Shown: in pieces, positions 9,546 to 19,030 of the stretch
Layout: the number at the start of each line of letters is the position of its first letter
Position numbering within the stretch: position 1 is the stretch's first letter
Assembly (NCBI GenBank): GCA_963575745.1
Contig: CAUYUJ010015938.1
Location: forward strand, 37,501-101,500
Source: Prorocentrum cordatum
Taxonomy: Eukaryota > Sar > Dinophyceae > Prorocentrales > Prorocentraceae
Direction: 5' to 3'
Length of the DNA stretch: 64,000 nt
The notes under the pieces: generated by a model
What the model was told of the DNA's origin: nothing
Seen by the model: only the letters and a program-made list of their open reading frames with translations
Databases searched by the model: none
Program-made: the position numbers and the translations under genes

Positions 9546-11042
9546 AGCTCAACCTTGGCCTTTTAATACTCTCTGCTGTAAAGATCCCAATCGAGTCGCC
9601 CTTCTCCGAATCGCGCGTGAGCGCCGGGCGCTCGCGCAACGTGCCGCGCACCATTTGGCGCGTATAAGCGCCCCTGTCGGCAAAGACGGCGGCGCCCCCA
9701 ATGTCGCTTTGCACCGCGATGTATCGATCAGACCCGTCATCAAATTGATGGCGGTATGCTGGGTTGATCATCGCACGATTGGAAGTGCGTAAACTAGCCC
9801 AATACTGTTGGCACTCAACGGGCACTTCCAACGTGAGAGCAGGTTGCCCTGCAGAACTCTGATCAGGTTGCACCGCTGAACTCTGGGCTGTCGCCGATGC
9901 TGCGGGCGCGCGAGCGCCTGCCGATGATGGGGCAGCGCCTGCTGTTCCCCTGGGCGCCCGAAGAGTCCCTGGCGGAGCGCTGATGTCAAAGTCCTGTCGT
10001 TTCTTCTCCTTGGCGTTGTTGTACTCGGCTGCCTTATCTTTGGGGGCTGCCCCTGGCGCCCTTGACGCGGTTTCCAAGAACTTATTGTCGGTGCCGCGCC
10101 GAGTTGAAGAGGCGCCCCTTGACGATCCCTCCAGCGCCGGCATCCAGCTAATCCTGCGCGCCCGGCCCGGTGTAGGGCCGCGACGTGGCACAGGGCCCTT
10201 CGGAGTAGGAGCGCTGGCGCCTTGAAAAGCAGCTGCTGCGGCAGCCACCGCTGAGCAGGTTGCCCCGCGGGTCGTTGCTGCTTGCTGTCTCCAGGGTTAG
10301 GATCATCTGGGCTCTTCCTCTTCTTCTGTCTGGGCGGTGGTCGGAGCTGATCGGGCCCGAGCGACTCAGACGGACTCGACAAATCCGAAGATGTAGAAAT
10401 ATCAATAGGCGGATCTGGCTTTGGCTTGGGGGCTGCCATAGCCGCTGCCCCGGCCGGTGCCCATGGCCCATGCCGCGCGGGATCCCTGCCGGGGTGCAGG
10501 TCTATACCGTCAAGCTTTCTGAGTGCCATATTCCCGATGGCGGCCTTTCCCCTGATGGACAGGTTATACGTAGTAACGCTAAGCCTTTGGTCAACAAAAA
10601 CAGTTGCCCATCCCCCAGATCCAGCGCGGTAGACGACCCTTCTTCCTGGGGAAAGATCCATTTCTTCTGCGACGGCATGCTCAGGATCTTTCAGGGTGTC
10701 CGTATCGTACGCGACGTCAATGGCAAGGGAGCGTGCGTCGAAATCCTCCGAGGCGCGCTCTGCCGGAGCCGCCTCCGCGGGGTCTACCACCTCAACCATC
10801 GCATCAACTTCGTCTTCATCAACTTCTTGTTGATCATCTTCTTCTGATTTGGGTGAAGCGGGTTCCCCCGCGTGCGAATCGCGATCGAACTGCTTCAAAT
10901 AATGAAGAGGTGGCAAATTTTCCACATCGTGATCGACCGGGGTATTTCTTCGGGCGCAGCTTCCTCGTAGTCTTTTTTTTCCCGCCAGCTGCCCCTTATG
11001 GCGCTGAGTGAGGATCGGTGCAAGAATCCCGACCATCACCAT
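9546..11042 (-). pseudogene. Acidic, Pro/Ala-rich copia linker with a frame switch at a mini-hairpin
   Basis: The upstream frame (11042 down to about 10270) reads an acidic stretch rich in E, D and V, then LAIDVAYDTDTLKDPEHAV, RRVVYRAGSGGWATVFVDQR and a basic PPPRQKKRKSPDDPNPGD. The convincing downstream text (from about 10255) is in another frame: AAAAAFQGASAPTPKGPVPR, KDKAAEYNNAKEKKRQDFDI, then the Tpt1-like domain. The switch falls at the hairpin copy 10255-10268; taking out its 14 bases would join the two frames. A further copy at 10858-10871 is read in frame as SHAGEPASP. No known domain is recognised before the Tpt1-like part. Confidence 0.5.
9838..9885 (-). repeat. Tandem 24-bp duplication carrying two mini-hairpins
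   Basis: Two 24-base units (9838-9861 and 9862-9885) match at 20 positions. Each contains a hairpin copy: a perfect GCAGG/CCTGC stem in the first, and a stem broken at both ends in the second. Read in frame they give QSSAVQPD then QSSAGQPA, so the 24-bp duplication kept the frame. Confidence 0.8.
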
Positions 11043-11093
11043 GACACCAGGCCCACGCTGTTCTTTTAAAGTTCGCGCTTCTCGATGGGCGCC

Positions 11094-11642
11094 TCACGGG
11101 GCAGCCGGGCCCGCGGTCGGCACGTGCGGGGCATGAACAACAAACGTTTCTGTGGAGCTTCCGTTCCTCGACGATAGCTCTCTTGAGGTCGCGCTTGGCG
11201 ATCTTTTCTGGTGTTTTGACAGGTCCTGTCCGTGTTGAGCGAATGATCTGGTACTCTTCACTTCGTTAAATATTGCGAAGAGAAAATCAGCGACGGATCC
11301 GGTGCTCAGCCCAACCTTTTTTTCTGCCAAAATCGCATCGTATCTGGGGGCGCGTGCCGGCGAGCCAATCCAGCTTCCGCGCGGCCAACAAGGCGCTGCG
11401 TTCCGCCCTCTGGATATTCTTCTTGCGGTTGATCTTCTTGCGGCGGGCTCCCCCGCAGGCGGCCCCTCCTCGACGGGCGTCGGGCCTCTTGGTCTGCCAA
11501 GGGGGGGCCTTTGGAGCGCCCGCATCAGGGGGGCGAGGGCGCCCAAGGCCGCTAGGGCGAGCGCCGCTGGAGCGCGCGCGCGCGTTTGGGTGAGCGACTG
11601 GGAAACCGACCGCGGCGTGCCAGACGAGCATCGCCCCTCCAT
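11094..11642 (-). pseudogene. Unrecognised copia polyprotein segment between gag knuckle and acidic linker
   Basis: A 182-residue frame is open here. Its C-terminal half (YDAILAEKKVGLSTGSVADF, then LFAIFNEVKSTRSFAQHGQD) looks protein-like; the N-terminal half is Ala/Arg/Pro-rich from GC-rich DNA. A variant hairpin (11443-11456, GGAG loop) is read in frame as PPAGEPAAR. No family is recognised. Confidence 0.35.
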
Positions 11643-11663
11643 TTTTCGTCATCGTCACCGGCG

Positions 11664-12431
11664 CTATACATTCTTCCTCCAGACCTGGCGGCTTGCCGAT
11701 CGCCCCCGGCGGCTCATAGAGCGGTCCGGAGCGACGGATGTGTTTTGCAATCTTTCATCATGGCCGAGCTGATATTGAAAATGCCCAAACAGAGCACTAA
11801 CGTCTCGCGGGCTTCCTCGCAAAGGGTCATCATCGCTCAATGGCATTGTTGTCGGATTTCCAATGACCAGAGGATAAAGCATCAACTGTATTTCCACCTT
11901 TGTCGCAGGAATAGTGGCCTTTGAATCCGCGGGTGCCTCCGCCACGTCGGCGTCTCCTTCGGCGGGCACGTGGAAGTTCTCGACGAATTCAATATCTACA
12001 GGCTGCCCCGCGATGGGCATGCCCAGCCAGTCTGCCAGATCGATATTGTTGTGGTCAGCGATTACTTCCTCGAATAGCCCGTCGGCATAGTTCTCGAGGG
12101 ACATGCTGGCACTCAGATACCTGGCAGCCATGGGTTGAACAACTGCAGCTGAGCTATCAGCAGGGTCAGCTAGCAGAGACTGCCAGTCAACATACTGCAT
12201 GTCGGAGTCGGTTTGGGCCAGATGTCTCGACGGACCCCTGCCTCTCCCATCGCCTTGAAGGCATGCGCGGCGAAAGTGCTGCGTGCTATGGCATATGTCG
12301 CACCCCATAGTCTTACCATTGGCATCCTTCGGGTTCCCCCGACGCCCCGTGCCTTTTCCTGATGTGTGTCTGCGATTCCAGCCTGCGCCTAAAATATTGC
12401 TTGATGCTGCGGCCCGGTAAAGGATGCACAA
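11664..12431 (-). pseudogene. copia gag C-terminus with intact CCHC zinc knuckle
   Basis: The frame reads NPKDANGKTMG and then CDICHSTQHFRRAC (12261-12302), a perfect C-X2-C-X4-H-X4-C nucleic-acid-binding knuckle of retrotransposon nucleocapsids. After it comes an acidic region with YVDWQSLLADPADSSAAVV, a variant hairpin read as IAGQPVDIE (11998-12011), and more acidic sequence. 256 codons are open. It joins the upstream gag piece after a frame change near 12430. Confidence 0.8.
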
Positions 12432-12479
12432 AATGCGAATGCGCCTCTGCCGTGTAATCGCCGACGCGCACCTTTGCCC

Positions 12480-13097
12480 TTACTTCGACCCTTGCCTTTT
12501 TCCCTTGAACGCCCGTCGTGCGATGCGCCGTGCATTCCGGACGGGCTTCTTCATGAATTGTCTCCATCTGCGCATATTTCTCTGGCGCCCTAAAAATAAC
12601 CATTGCGCCCGTTGCTCTTCCGCGAGGCATGTGGGCATATCAGAGTAGTCAAGGGCTGCGGCCTCGTCGTCCGAAGACGCATCGGCGTCAGTGCCGGAGT
12701 CGAAATCGGACTCGGCAGGTTGCCCCGCTGAGCCCATTAGGGCCATGACTTACGCAGGGGATGCCGCGTCGGGCGGCCCCCGAAATCTGGCCCAGGAGTC
12801 TTGCGACCCCGAGGCCGATCCACTGTTCTGGGTCAGTAGTGCAGTGGTCTCAGTTGGTTGTGGATCGTCATTCCAGACGTTGTTAGCAAGTTGCCCTGCG
12901 TTTGCCTCAGCGTTGAAGGTCTCGGCGCGATGAACGTGACTGAGAATGCCACCAATATTGCCAGGGGTTCTCTCAGCAGTGTGTGCATATGACCTCGCGC
13001 GTTCAAGTGGGGCGTCAAACTGTTGCTGGTCTTTCGGCATGTGGTGGTTTAGTGGCTGGAGGAATTGTTGTGCACGCGATGTCCCCCCTCTAAGCAT
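12480..13097 (-). pseudogene. copia gag, central basic region
   Basis: The same frame runs from 13097 to 12480 with one TAA at 12750-12752. It reads QFLQPLNHHMPKDQQQF, APGNIGG-like RTPGNIGGILSH, then SDFDSGTDADASSDDEAAA and a basic segment MKKPVRNARRIARRAFKGKR, which match the layout of dinoflagellate copia gag proteins just before the knuckle. Two hairpins are in frame: NAGQLAN (12886-12899) and SAGQPAES (12715-12728). Confidence 0.7.
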
Positions 13098-13115
13098 TCT
13101 GCATTAAAAAATTGC

Positions 13116-13713
13116 TCAGATTTGGAAATTGGGGATGTTTAAACCTGCCGTTTCAGCTTCATACCGGGCTATCTCGAAACGTGCGAACGTTTGGTCGATT
13201 CGTTCCCCCGCATGGACTCGGAAGTCTATGAGAGGTGTACCAGGGTTGAGTTGGCGCTCCCCTTCTAAAATTTCGAACTTCGTGCTTAAGAGGAACATGA
13301 TGTAGGTGACGCCGTCGGTATGGAGGCCACCTATGTGAACGCCAAAATCGATAACTGTTGGGGGGGCTATCATGGCTATGGTCCGTGCGAAACCTCCCGA
13401 ACCTCGCTGCATGGCGGCAACTTGCTGGGAGGGTGTCATGTTGCCTGTGGTCACGTTGATCCATGCATGTATCTCGCGGACGAATTCGCGAAAAGGTACC
13501 TGACCAGCTGGATCCCAATGAGGGCCGGTCGTTCTTGTCGTTTCCACTACGCATGTGTCCTACCGCACACCCGATAACGACCCATGTAAGCCCAAAGATA
13601 GTAACGCCAATCCAACGACCTCGCAGGTCGTAGTCGGATGCAGTCGGTTGGTGCTTCCGATGTGTCGTCGTAAGTCCGCGTGGGGGTGGAGGCGGCACCG
13701 TGTCGTATCGCAT
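13116..13713 (-). pseudogene. copia gag N-terminal domain
   Basis: This is a 143-residue frame (13116-13547) with HWDPAGQVPFREFVREIHAW, TPSQQVAAMQRGSGGFAR and a C-terminal PGTPLIDFRVHAGERIDQTF followed by RFEIARYEAE. It has the form of Ty1/copia gag proteins, in which a helical domain ends in an F-R...GE-x-(I/V)-D-x-x-x-x-R-F/Y-E motif. The bases upstream to 13713 are open in another frame, and I could not fix a start codon or LTR. Confidence 0.75.
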
Positions 13714-13767
13714 GCTCCCCGAAATGAGCTTGCCTCTGTAGGGGTCCTAGCGGATTAAAAGGTTTAG

Positions 13768-13912
13768 GTGGGGTGGGTCGCCGATGTCGGTGGCCGGGCC
13801 CGGGTGCCCGGGTGCCCGGGTGTCCGGCGGTGCCCGGGTGCCCGGGTGGCCGGTGAGGTTGGTCGCCGATTTCGGTGGCCGGTCCCGGGTGCCCGGCTGC
13901 CCGGGGTGCCCA
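13768..13912. repeat. GC minisatellite based on GGGTGCCC
   Basis: Repeated GCCCGGGT units separate two copies of a GGTGGGTCGCCGATNTCGG motif. GCCCGGGTGCCCGGGT is self-complementary and can fold. No coding signal. Confidence 0.8.
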
Positions 13913-14112
13913 ATAGCCCAATAGCATATAGCTCAATAGCCCAATATCCCCATAGCTGTATAGCCCCATAACCCTATAGCCCTCCAGCCCTATATATCTA
14001 CAGCCCTATGGACCTATAGCCCTGTAGATCTACAGCCCTATAGACCTATAGCCTCATAGCCCAATAACCTCATAACCTTATAGCTCCATCGCCCTACAGC
14101 CCCATAGCCCCA
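13905..14112. repeat. Degenerate CCCTATAG-type minisatellite, about 200 bp
   Basis: More than 20 diverged units of about 9-11 bases resemble ATAGCCCAAT, CCCTATAGCC or ACCTATAG. It starts abruptly after the GC minisatellite and ends before unique AT-rich sequence. The unit is not the usual TTTAGGG telomere repeat. Confidence 0.85.
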
Positions 14113-15040
14113 ACAAAATCTGATTTGTTTTTTGTTTCTCCATTTTCATTTTCATGCATTCTGTCTTCGAAGAAATTTCCAATTGGACTAGGTGGGTGGC
14201 CTTCAGGAGCGTAGTAACGCAAGGATGTAGGACGAAAGCAAGAGGCCTCCGCGTAAGCAGAGGCGTCACTGCAAGTGTCCTTGCTATACTGCGTAATTAT
14301 ATACATTCCTCCGCGCAAACCCAACGCACCCCGATGTTCCACCATGTCTGTAGTCCACCAAATAGTACCGTGGATGGTGAGGAATAGGAGCTACGGCGCT
14401 GACCGCCATAGGCCAGCTCCGCTGCCAAGTTTGAGAGGGCTGTGGAGGCCCAGCAAGCAGCTTCGCCTTAGCCGAAGCCCAGCGCCTGCTCCGTTGTACC
14501 GTAGTTAGGATAACCCCAGTAGTAGAGGGCGTATCATCTTAAGCAGTAGTTAGGAAGGTCCTTTTGGTCTCGATGGCGGATCGTATGCCTCACAATGAGG
14601 CACAATCATATCTGGGCGGCCGGCCGCTTGAGCCGACGCGGCCGCGGGCACACGCTCGTGTCCGCTCCTTGTGTCCGTCAGCTCGATTTAGAGTCGTGGG
14701 CCAGCACCCAAAGTCACTCCAGCGGAGGGCCACTATTGCTGGTAGGCCGCACCCTCCCGCTGCTCTTCGGGTCTTCAGTCAGGTGTCCAACGGCCGTTCG
14801 GGACGATCAGGGCAACCCCCAGACCGCCCTTCTGGAGCCGTGTGGTCGGTCGGTCAATCCAGCGAAGGGCGGCCACTCTCGCGTGTAGTCGATCGTGCGA
14901 AGAAGCGGGCACTTCTTGTGCACGTTTTGCAGCTTAGGGCTGCTTTCCTGCGATCCCCGATCCTCCCACTGAGGGGAAACGTTCGTGGGGGGACTGGCTC
15001 AGCATCGCCGATAAAGCGGCGGTAGGCCCCTGACTGCAAA
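14113..15040. other. No recognised gene
   Basis: Moderately GC-rich single-copy-looking sequence. Short open frames on both strands show no recognisable domain. 14690-14850 distantly resembles the repeat listed at 15041. Confidence 0.5.
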
Positions 15041-15260
15041 TCCGCACGCTCCTGGGCTGGGTGGGCCCAGCGGGCCCCTAACAGCGATCAATGTGCGACT
15101 GGGGGTCGATACCCCCCCCTTCAGCCCATCCACCCCCTGGCCTTGCCCCCTGGCTTTCGGGCCACAAACAACTCGGCCCTTCTGCGGCTGTTCGGGACGA
15201 TTCGGGCATCCCCGGAACGCCCTCGGCGAGGCGCGGTCGCTGGAGCGCATGCCGACGCTG
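15041..15260. repeat. Dispersed repeat, paired with 22549-22760
   Basis: Both copies contain CGCGCTCCTGGGC-like sequence, a GGGGTCGAT box, a stretch ending in TTCGGGACGA and CCGGAACGCCCTCG. They lie in the same orientation and differ by substitutions and small indels. No coding role is visible. Confidence 0.6.
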
Positions 15261-15504
15261 GAAAGCCGCCGAGGGCCGATGCGAAAGCCCGAAAACCTCG
15301 ACCCTCGAACCCCGAAGCGCCGCCCCCGCCGCCGTCCGCCCGCGCCGATCGACTGGCCAACCTCGGGTGCGGCCGCAGAGGCGGCGAGCAGCCCCCGAGG
15401 CGCACGGCCCCCGAGGCGGGCGGCCCCGCGGCGAGCGGGCCCGAGGCCGCCTCCTCGAGGAGCGCCCCCCCCCCCGCTCGCCATCGCTCGGAGGTCCACT
15501 CTGA

Positions 15505-15664
15505 AGGGGCCCACAAACACACAAATAAATACACACAAGTAAAAAGATTCCCCAGATTTTCTCATATTTTCTGTGTTTTTGTCTTCGCCCCCACTTCCCA
15601 TATTTTCCCATATTTTCCTGGGGATCAACGATTAATTGTGTCTGTGTGTTTCTTCCCCTCCTGA
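15505..15664. repeat. Dispersed 155-bp repeat E, copy 1
   Basis: Shared landmarks in all four copies are an ACACAAATAAATACACAC block, GATTCCCC, two or three CCATATTTTC blocks around a CCCCCACTTCCCATA core, then TGTGTCTGTGTGTTTCTT. This copy ends in CCTCCTGA like copies 2 and 3. All four copies are on the plus strand. Confidence 0.85.
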
Positions 15665-16200
15665 CACTCCCCGTGCACTTCTCGGTTTCGTGCGCGCTCT
15701 CTTTCTGCCTTGGTGATGCAGTAGGAGGCCCGACCAGAAGAAGCCTTCCACAAGAAGCCCAACCCTGGGACCCCAGGACGTCCCTCGGCTCTCGGTGGGG
15801 GAGCGTGGCGCTCTCCACGGCGAAGCCATCGAAGCACAACAGACCCAGGGCGCCCTGGAGGCAAGCAGGGTGTCTCTTGGCATGGGCCTCCACAGCACGG
15901 AGTGCTCCTCGATGGCCCCCGCGGAGAAACAACAAAAAAAAAAACGAACACGTCCGAGCGATGCCGAGCCCGCCCCCCGGGCGGCCGCAGAGGCGGCGAG
16001 CGGCCTACGAGGAGCAGGCCGCCGAGGGACTCCGCGTGGCACGCGGCCGTGCGCTGCGCCGCATCGGCCCACTCGCGCCACCTGCCCGCCGCGCCGGAAG
16101 CCGCCGCCGCCGCCGATGCCGATGACGACGGCTCGTGAGTCGAGGATCGAGGCTCGAGGCTCGAGGCTCCAGGATCGGGGTTCGAGGTCCAGGGATCGAC
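15665..16200. other. No recognised gene
   Basis: GC-rich sequence with long overlapping open frames on both strands, which is expected from composition alone. 16140-16195 holds a short tandem repeat of GAGGCTCGAG-like units. Confidence 0.5.
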
Positions 16201-17430
16201 CCTTCCTTTTGTTTTCCCCCCCTCCCCCTCGCCCTCTCGGCCCTCCCCCCTCCCTCCCCCCCCCTTCCTCCCCATCCCCATCCCCGTCTCTCCTCCCCTC
16301 CGCTCCGCTCCATCTCTCTCTTCTCCTCCCCTCCTTCCCGCCCTCTCGCTCCCTCCCCCCCTCCTCCCTCCCTCCCTCCCTCCCTCCCTCCCTCCACCTC
16401 CCTCCTCCCGCCCCCTTTCTTGTCTCTCCAAAGGCAGCGCAAACGCCGCGGTGCCACGTCCTTTTCTTCGATGTTCAAAACCCAGGGGCTTGAGCATTCC
16501 ACTGCTCCCGCCGCGAAGCCGCCGCCGTCGTCGCCTTTCCCTCTCCGCTCCCCCGACCTCCTCCCCCGTTTCTGCATTATTAACGGGCGTTGTCGCGCGG
16601 CCTCGGGCCTCAAGGCCATCGCATATCGATCCAACTCGAAAATATATTAAAAACTATTGGTTCCAGGGGTCCACTCGCGATTTTTCCTGATGCCGCATGT
16701 TGTTCTCAGCGTCTGACCTCAGGGTTCCTTCTCTTCTCCTCCCCTTACCCCCCCCGCCCTCTCGCTCCCCCCCCTCTCCCCTCCCCCTCCTCCTCCCCTG
16801 CTCCCCCTCCCCTCCCGTCCGCTCCCTTATTCCCTCCCTCCCTTCTTGGTAGCATGAGGGTAAACATCAATCAACCAACGATCAACCAATGACTGACGAC
16901 GACATTTCTGACGACGAGGTCGCCTCCTTACCACATCTCCACTCCGCTCCCCTCTCCTCCCTCTCCCTTCCTGCCTCCTCTTCCCGCTGCCCTCCCTTTC
17001 TGTCTCCCCACCCGTTGCCCAGAGGGGATCCCGCGAGGAACTCCGAGAGGAGAGGGCGGCGCAGCGGGGACCGATAGGGGAGTCGTAGCAGGGAGGGGGG
17101 AAAAGAGCGGAGCTCGACAGGAGCGAAGGAGTCGGGGTCGCAGACTTAGCGGCACGCCCAGGGAGGAAGGCAGAGGGGGCGAACCTTTGAAGCCCAGCAC
17201 CTCTGTGTTCCAGTGGGGTGTTCGCAGTCGTTTCCTTTCTCTTCAGCAGTTTACTTCGTCATTAACCTTCTCTGGCTCTATGTATGTAGGTCTCCCTTTC
17301 GCTCGCTCTTTCTCTCTCTCTCTCTGTGTTTGTTTCTCTCTCTCTCTCTCTCTCCCCCCCTCTCTCTTGTTTTTTGCTTTTTGTGTTATGTCTCTCTCTC
17401 TCTCTCTCTTTCTCTATCCCCCCTTTAAGC
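16200..17430. repeat. Polypyrimidine tracts (CTCC, CCCT, CT)
   Basis: The pyrimidine-rich tracts lie at 16205-16435, 16725-16850, 16925-17010 and 17300-17430, the last ending as (CT)n. Open frames through them encode only Ser/Pro or Leu/Ser simple sequence. Between them I see nothing coding. Confidence 0.85.
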
Positions 17431-17539
17431 TATGCCACTAGCTTGCCAGATTCATCACTCGCCATCTCATCCTGCGACTCGTTTGCTAGATTTGCCCGCT
17501 CGGCCCTGATAGAGCCTGACACGCCCTACGCCTTGCCAC

Positions 17540-18560
17540 GATGTGGTTACCCCCCTGGTAAACCCTGAACATTTGCGGAGCTATGCCCAGCGTTGCTAAG
17601 TTCTGCGAAACCCAACTGGTCCTTGCAAAGCTGTGGCAATAATTGGTCAGCCCTGCAGAGCCTTGCCAAGATTTGCTCAGCCCTGTAAAGCTCTGCTCAG
17701 CCTTGCTGAGCCCTGGTGGGCCCTGGTCAGCACCTGAATAGTGATAGTGATAGCCACGGTGTGCTCAGCCCTGGTCAGCCCTGCTAGGCACTGGTCGGCC
17801 TTGCTCTGCCCAGCTGAGCCCTGCTAGGGCCGATTAAATTTTGTGCTCCGCCTTGGCAACCATTGCCAAACCCTGTTGGCCCGCACGAAGCCTCAAGCCG
17901 GGCTGAGCTTCGCTAAGGGCTGCTAAGTCTGCTGAGACTGCGCTAGGCTTGCCCACCCCTGCTGAGCCCTGGCGGGCACTGCTAAGCCCTGACAGGCACG
18001 CCAAAGCCATGCTCAGAATTGGTCCGCCCTACTGAGCTCTTGAAAGCCTTGCTGTGCTGCCCTGGCAAGCTCGGCTTACCCCCGAGATGATTGGCAAGCC
18101 TTGCTAAGCCCAACTAGGCTTGGCAGGCCCCGAAAAGCCCCGCTAGGCCTTGCTGGGCTTTGTTCGGCCTTGGCTTGAGAGTCTACGCAAAACCGTGAGC
18201 CCGTCCTGCTAAGCCGTGCTCAGGCCTGGTAAGCCTTGCTAGACCTTGGCGTGCCCTGTTGAGGCATTGTAAACCTTCCTGAGCTGTGCTGAGCATGCTA
18301 AGTCATGGCACGCCCTGGTAAGCTCTCGTAGCTAAGATGTGCTGTGCCCTGGTAAGCTCTGCTGAGCCCTGCTGTGCTTGGTCGTCGTCGCGAACCCCAG
18401 CCAAGCTTGTTCAGCCCTGCAGAACTTTGGTCAAACCTTGCTGGGCCTGGCTCAGCCTCGGCAAGCCTAGTTCAACCCTGTAATCCTTGCGGAGCCCTAA
18501 GCACAGCTGAACGTTGCTGGGCCCTGCTGAGCTGTGCTAAGACCCAGTCCCACCAGGCCT
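17540..18560. repeat. 1-kb degenerate tandem array of GCCCTGCTGAGC-like units
   Basis: About 90 diverged units resemble CCCTGCTNAGCCTTGC, with a period near 10-11 bases and no long unbroken copy. The array has sharp edges. No gene is visible inside. Confidence 0.8.
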
Positions 18561-18679
18561 TGAGGCGCAGGTGGTCTCGAGCGGTTCCTTTCCCGGCCTC
18601 CTTCCTTTCCCTGCTTGGGAGCTCTGCCCCCCCCCCTCCCCCCGCTCCCGCGCGTCTGGGCGGCGGAGGGAAGGGGGGG

Positions 18680-18952
18680 GGTCGGCGTCCAAGATGGCCC
18701 ACGATGGCTCCAAGAGTACGCCAGAAAACGCAAGGTGACCTCGAAGATGGCCAAATATAGCGGTAGATGGGTCAAGATATCCTCTGGCGCGCGTCCAAAG
18801 AGGCCCCAAGGCGGCCCCGAGACGGTTCCAAGTGCTGTCCGAAGCCTCCGAGCCCCCCCCCCCCAGAAGCCCGCGCCCCCCAGCGCCCAAGGGCGCGTGC
18901 TTTTTGTTGTTTCTTTTTTTGTTGGTTGAACGGGGGGGGGGGGGGGCTTCTC

Positions 18953-19030
<78 letters not shown>

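Larger units (their letters stand above)
324..12899 (-). repeat. Family of about 20 dispersed 14-nt mini-hairpins
   Basis: Minus-strand consensus is GCRGG-GNAA-CCYGC, a 5-bp stem with a four-base loop. Copies: 324-338 (five-base loop), 1724-1737, 2356-2369, 3544-3557, 3658-3671, 4921-4934, 5699-5712, 7165-7178, 7848-7861, 8223-8236, 8398-8411, 9839-9852, 9863-9876 (decayed), 10255-10268, 10858-10871, 11443-11456, 11998-12011, 12329-12342, 12715-12728 and 12886-12899. The loop is GNRA (GCAA, GGAA or GAAA) in 13 of them; others are GGCA, GAAC, GCTT, GGAG and GCAG. Stem arms covary (GCAGG/CCTGC, GCGGG/CCCGC, TCGGG/CCCGA). The copies at 324 and 12329 lie in conserved copia codons and may be coincidental. 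Confidence 0.75.
1..13713 (-). mobile_element. Long degenerate Ty1/copia retrotransposon (gag-pol), 3' end beyond window
   Basis: Reading the minus strand from 13.7 kb towards position 1 gives gag, a CCHC knuckle, a long linker, aspartic protease, a pre-integrase block, integrase, reverse transcriptase and RNase H. That is the Ty1/copia order, with integrase before RT. The span is far longer than a usual copia gag-pol because of an extra region at 12.2-7.6 kb. The body is cut by in-frame stops (733-735, 7961-7963, about 8384 and 12750-12752), by frameshifts, by a 29-C run and by lost catalytic residues. RNase H is still open near the left edge of the window, so the 3' LTR lies outside. I could not identify a 5' LTR upstream of 13.7 kb. 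Collinear domains support one element rather than a nest, but nested insertions in the linker cannot be excluded. Confidence 0.85.

Noticed and set aside
13198-13211. ATTCGTTCCCCCGC as a further mini-hairpin
   Set aside because: The loop matches but the stem does not pair, and the codons (HAGERID) are ordinary gag sequence.
13905-14112. Interstitial telomere repeat
   Set aside because: The unit CCCTATAG differs from the CCCTAAA type expected in dinoflagellates and is highly irregular.
15065-16500. Overlapping 130-290 codon frames on both strands
   Set aside because: Very GC-rich DNA lacks stop codons by chance; residues are Ala/Arg/Pro/Gly/Ser and nothing is recognisable.
18690-18730. CCAAGATGGC boxes resembling part of the reverse-complemented spliced leader
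   Set aside because: They belong to a degenerate AAGATGGCCCC repeat array and lack the TTTTGGCTCAAG part.
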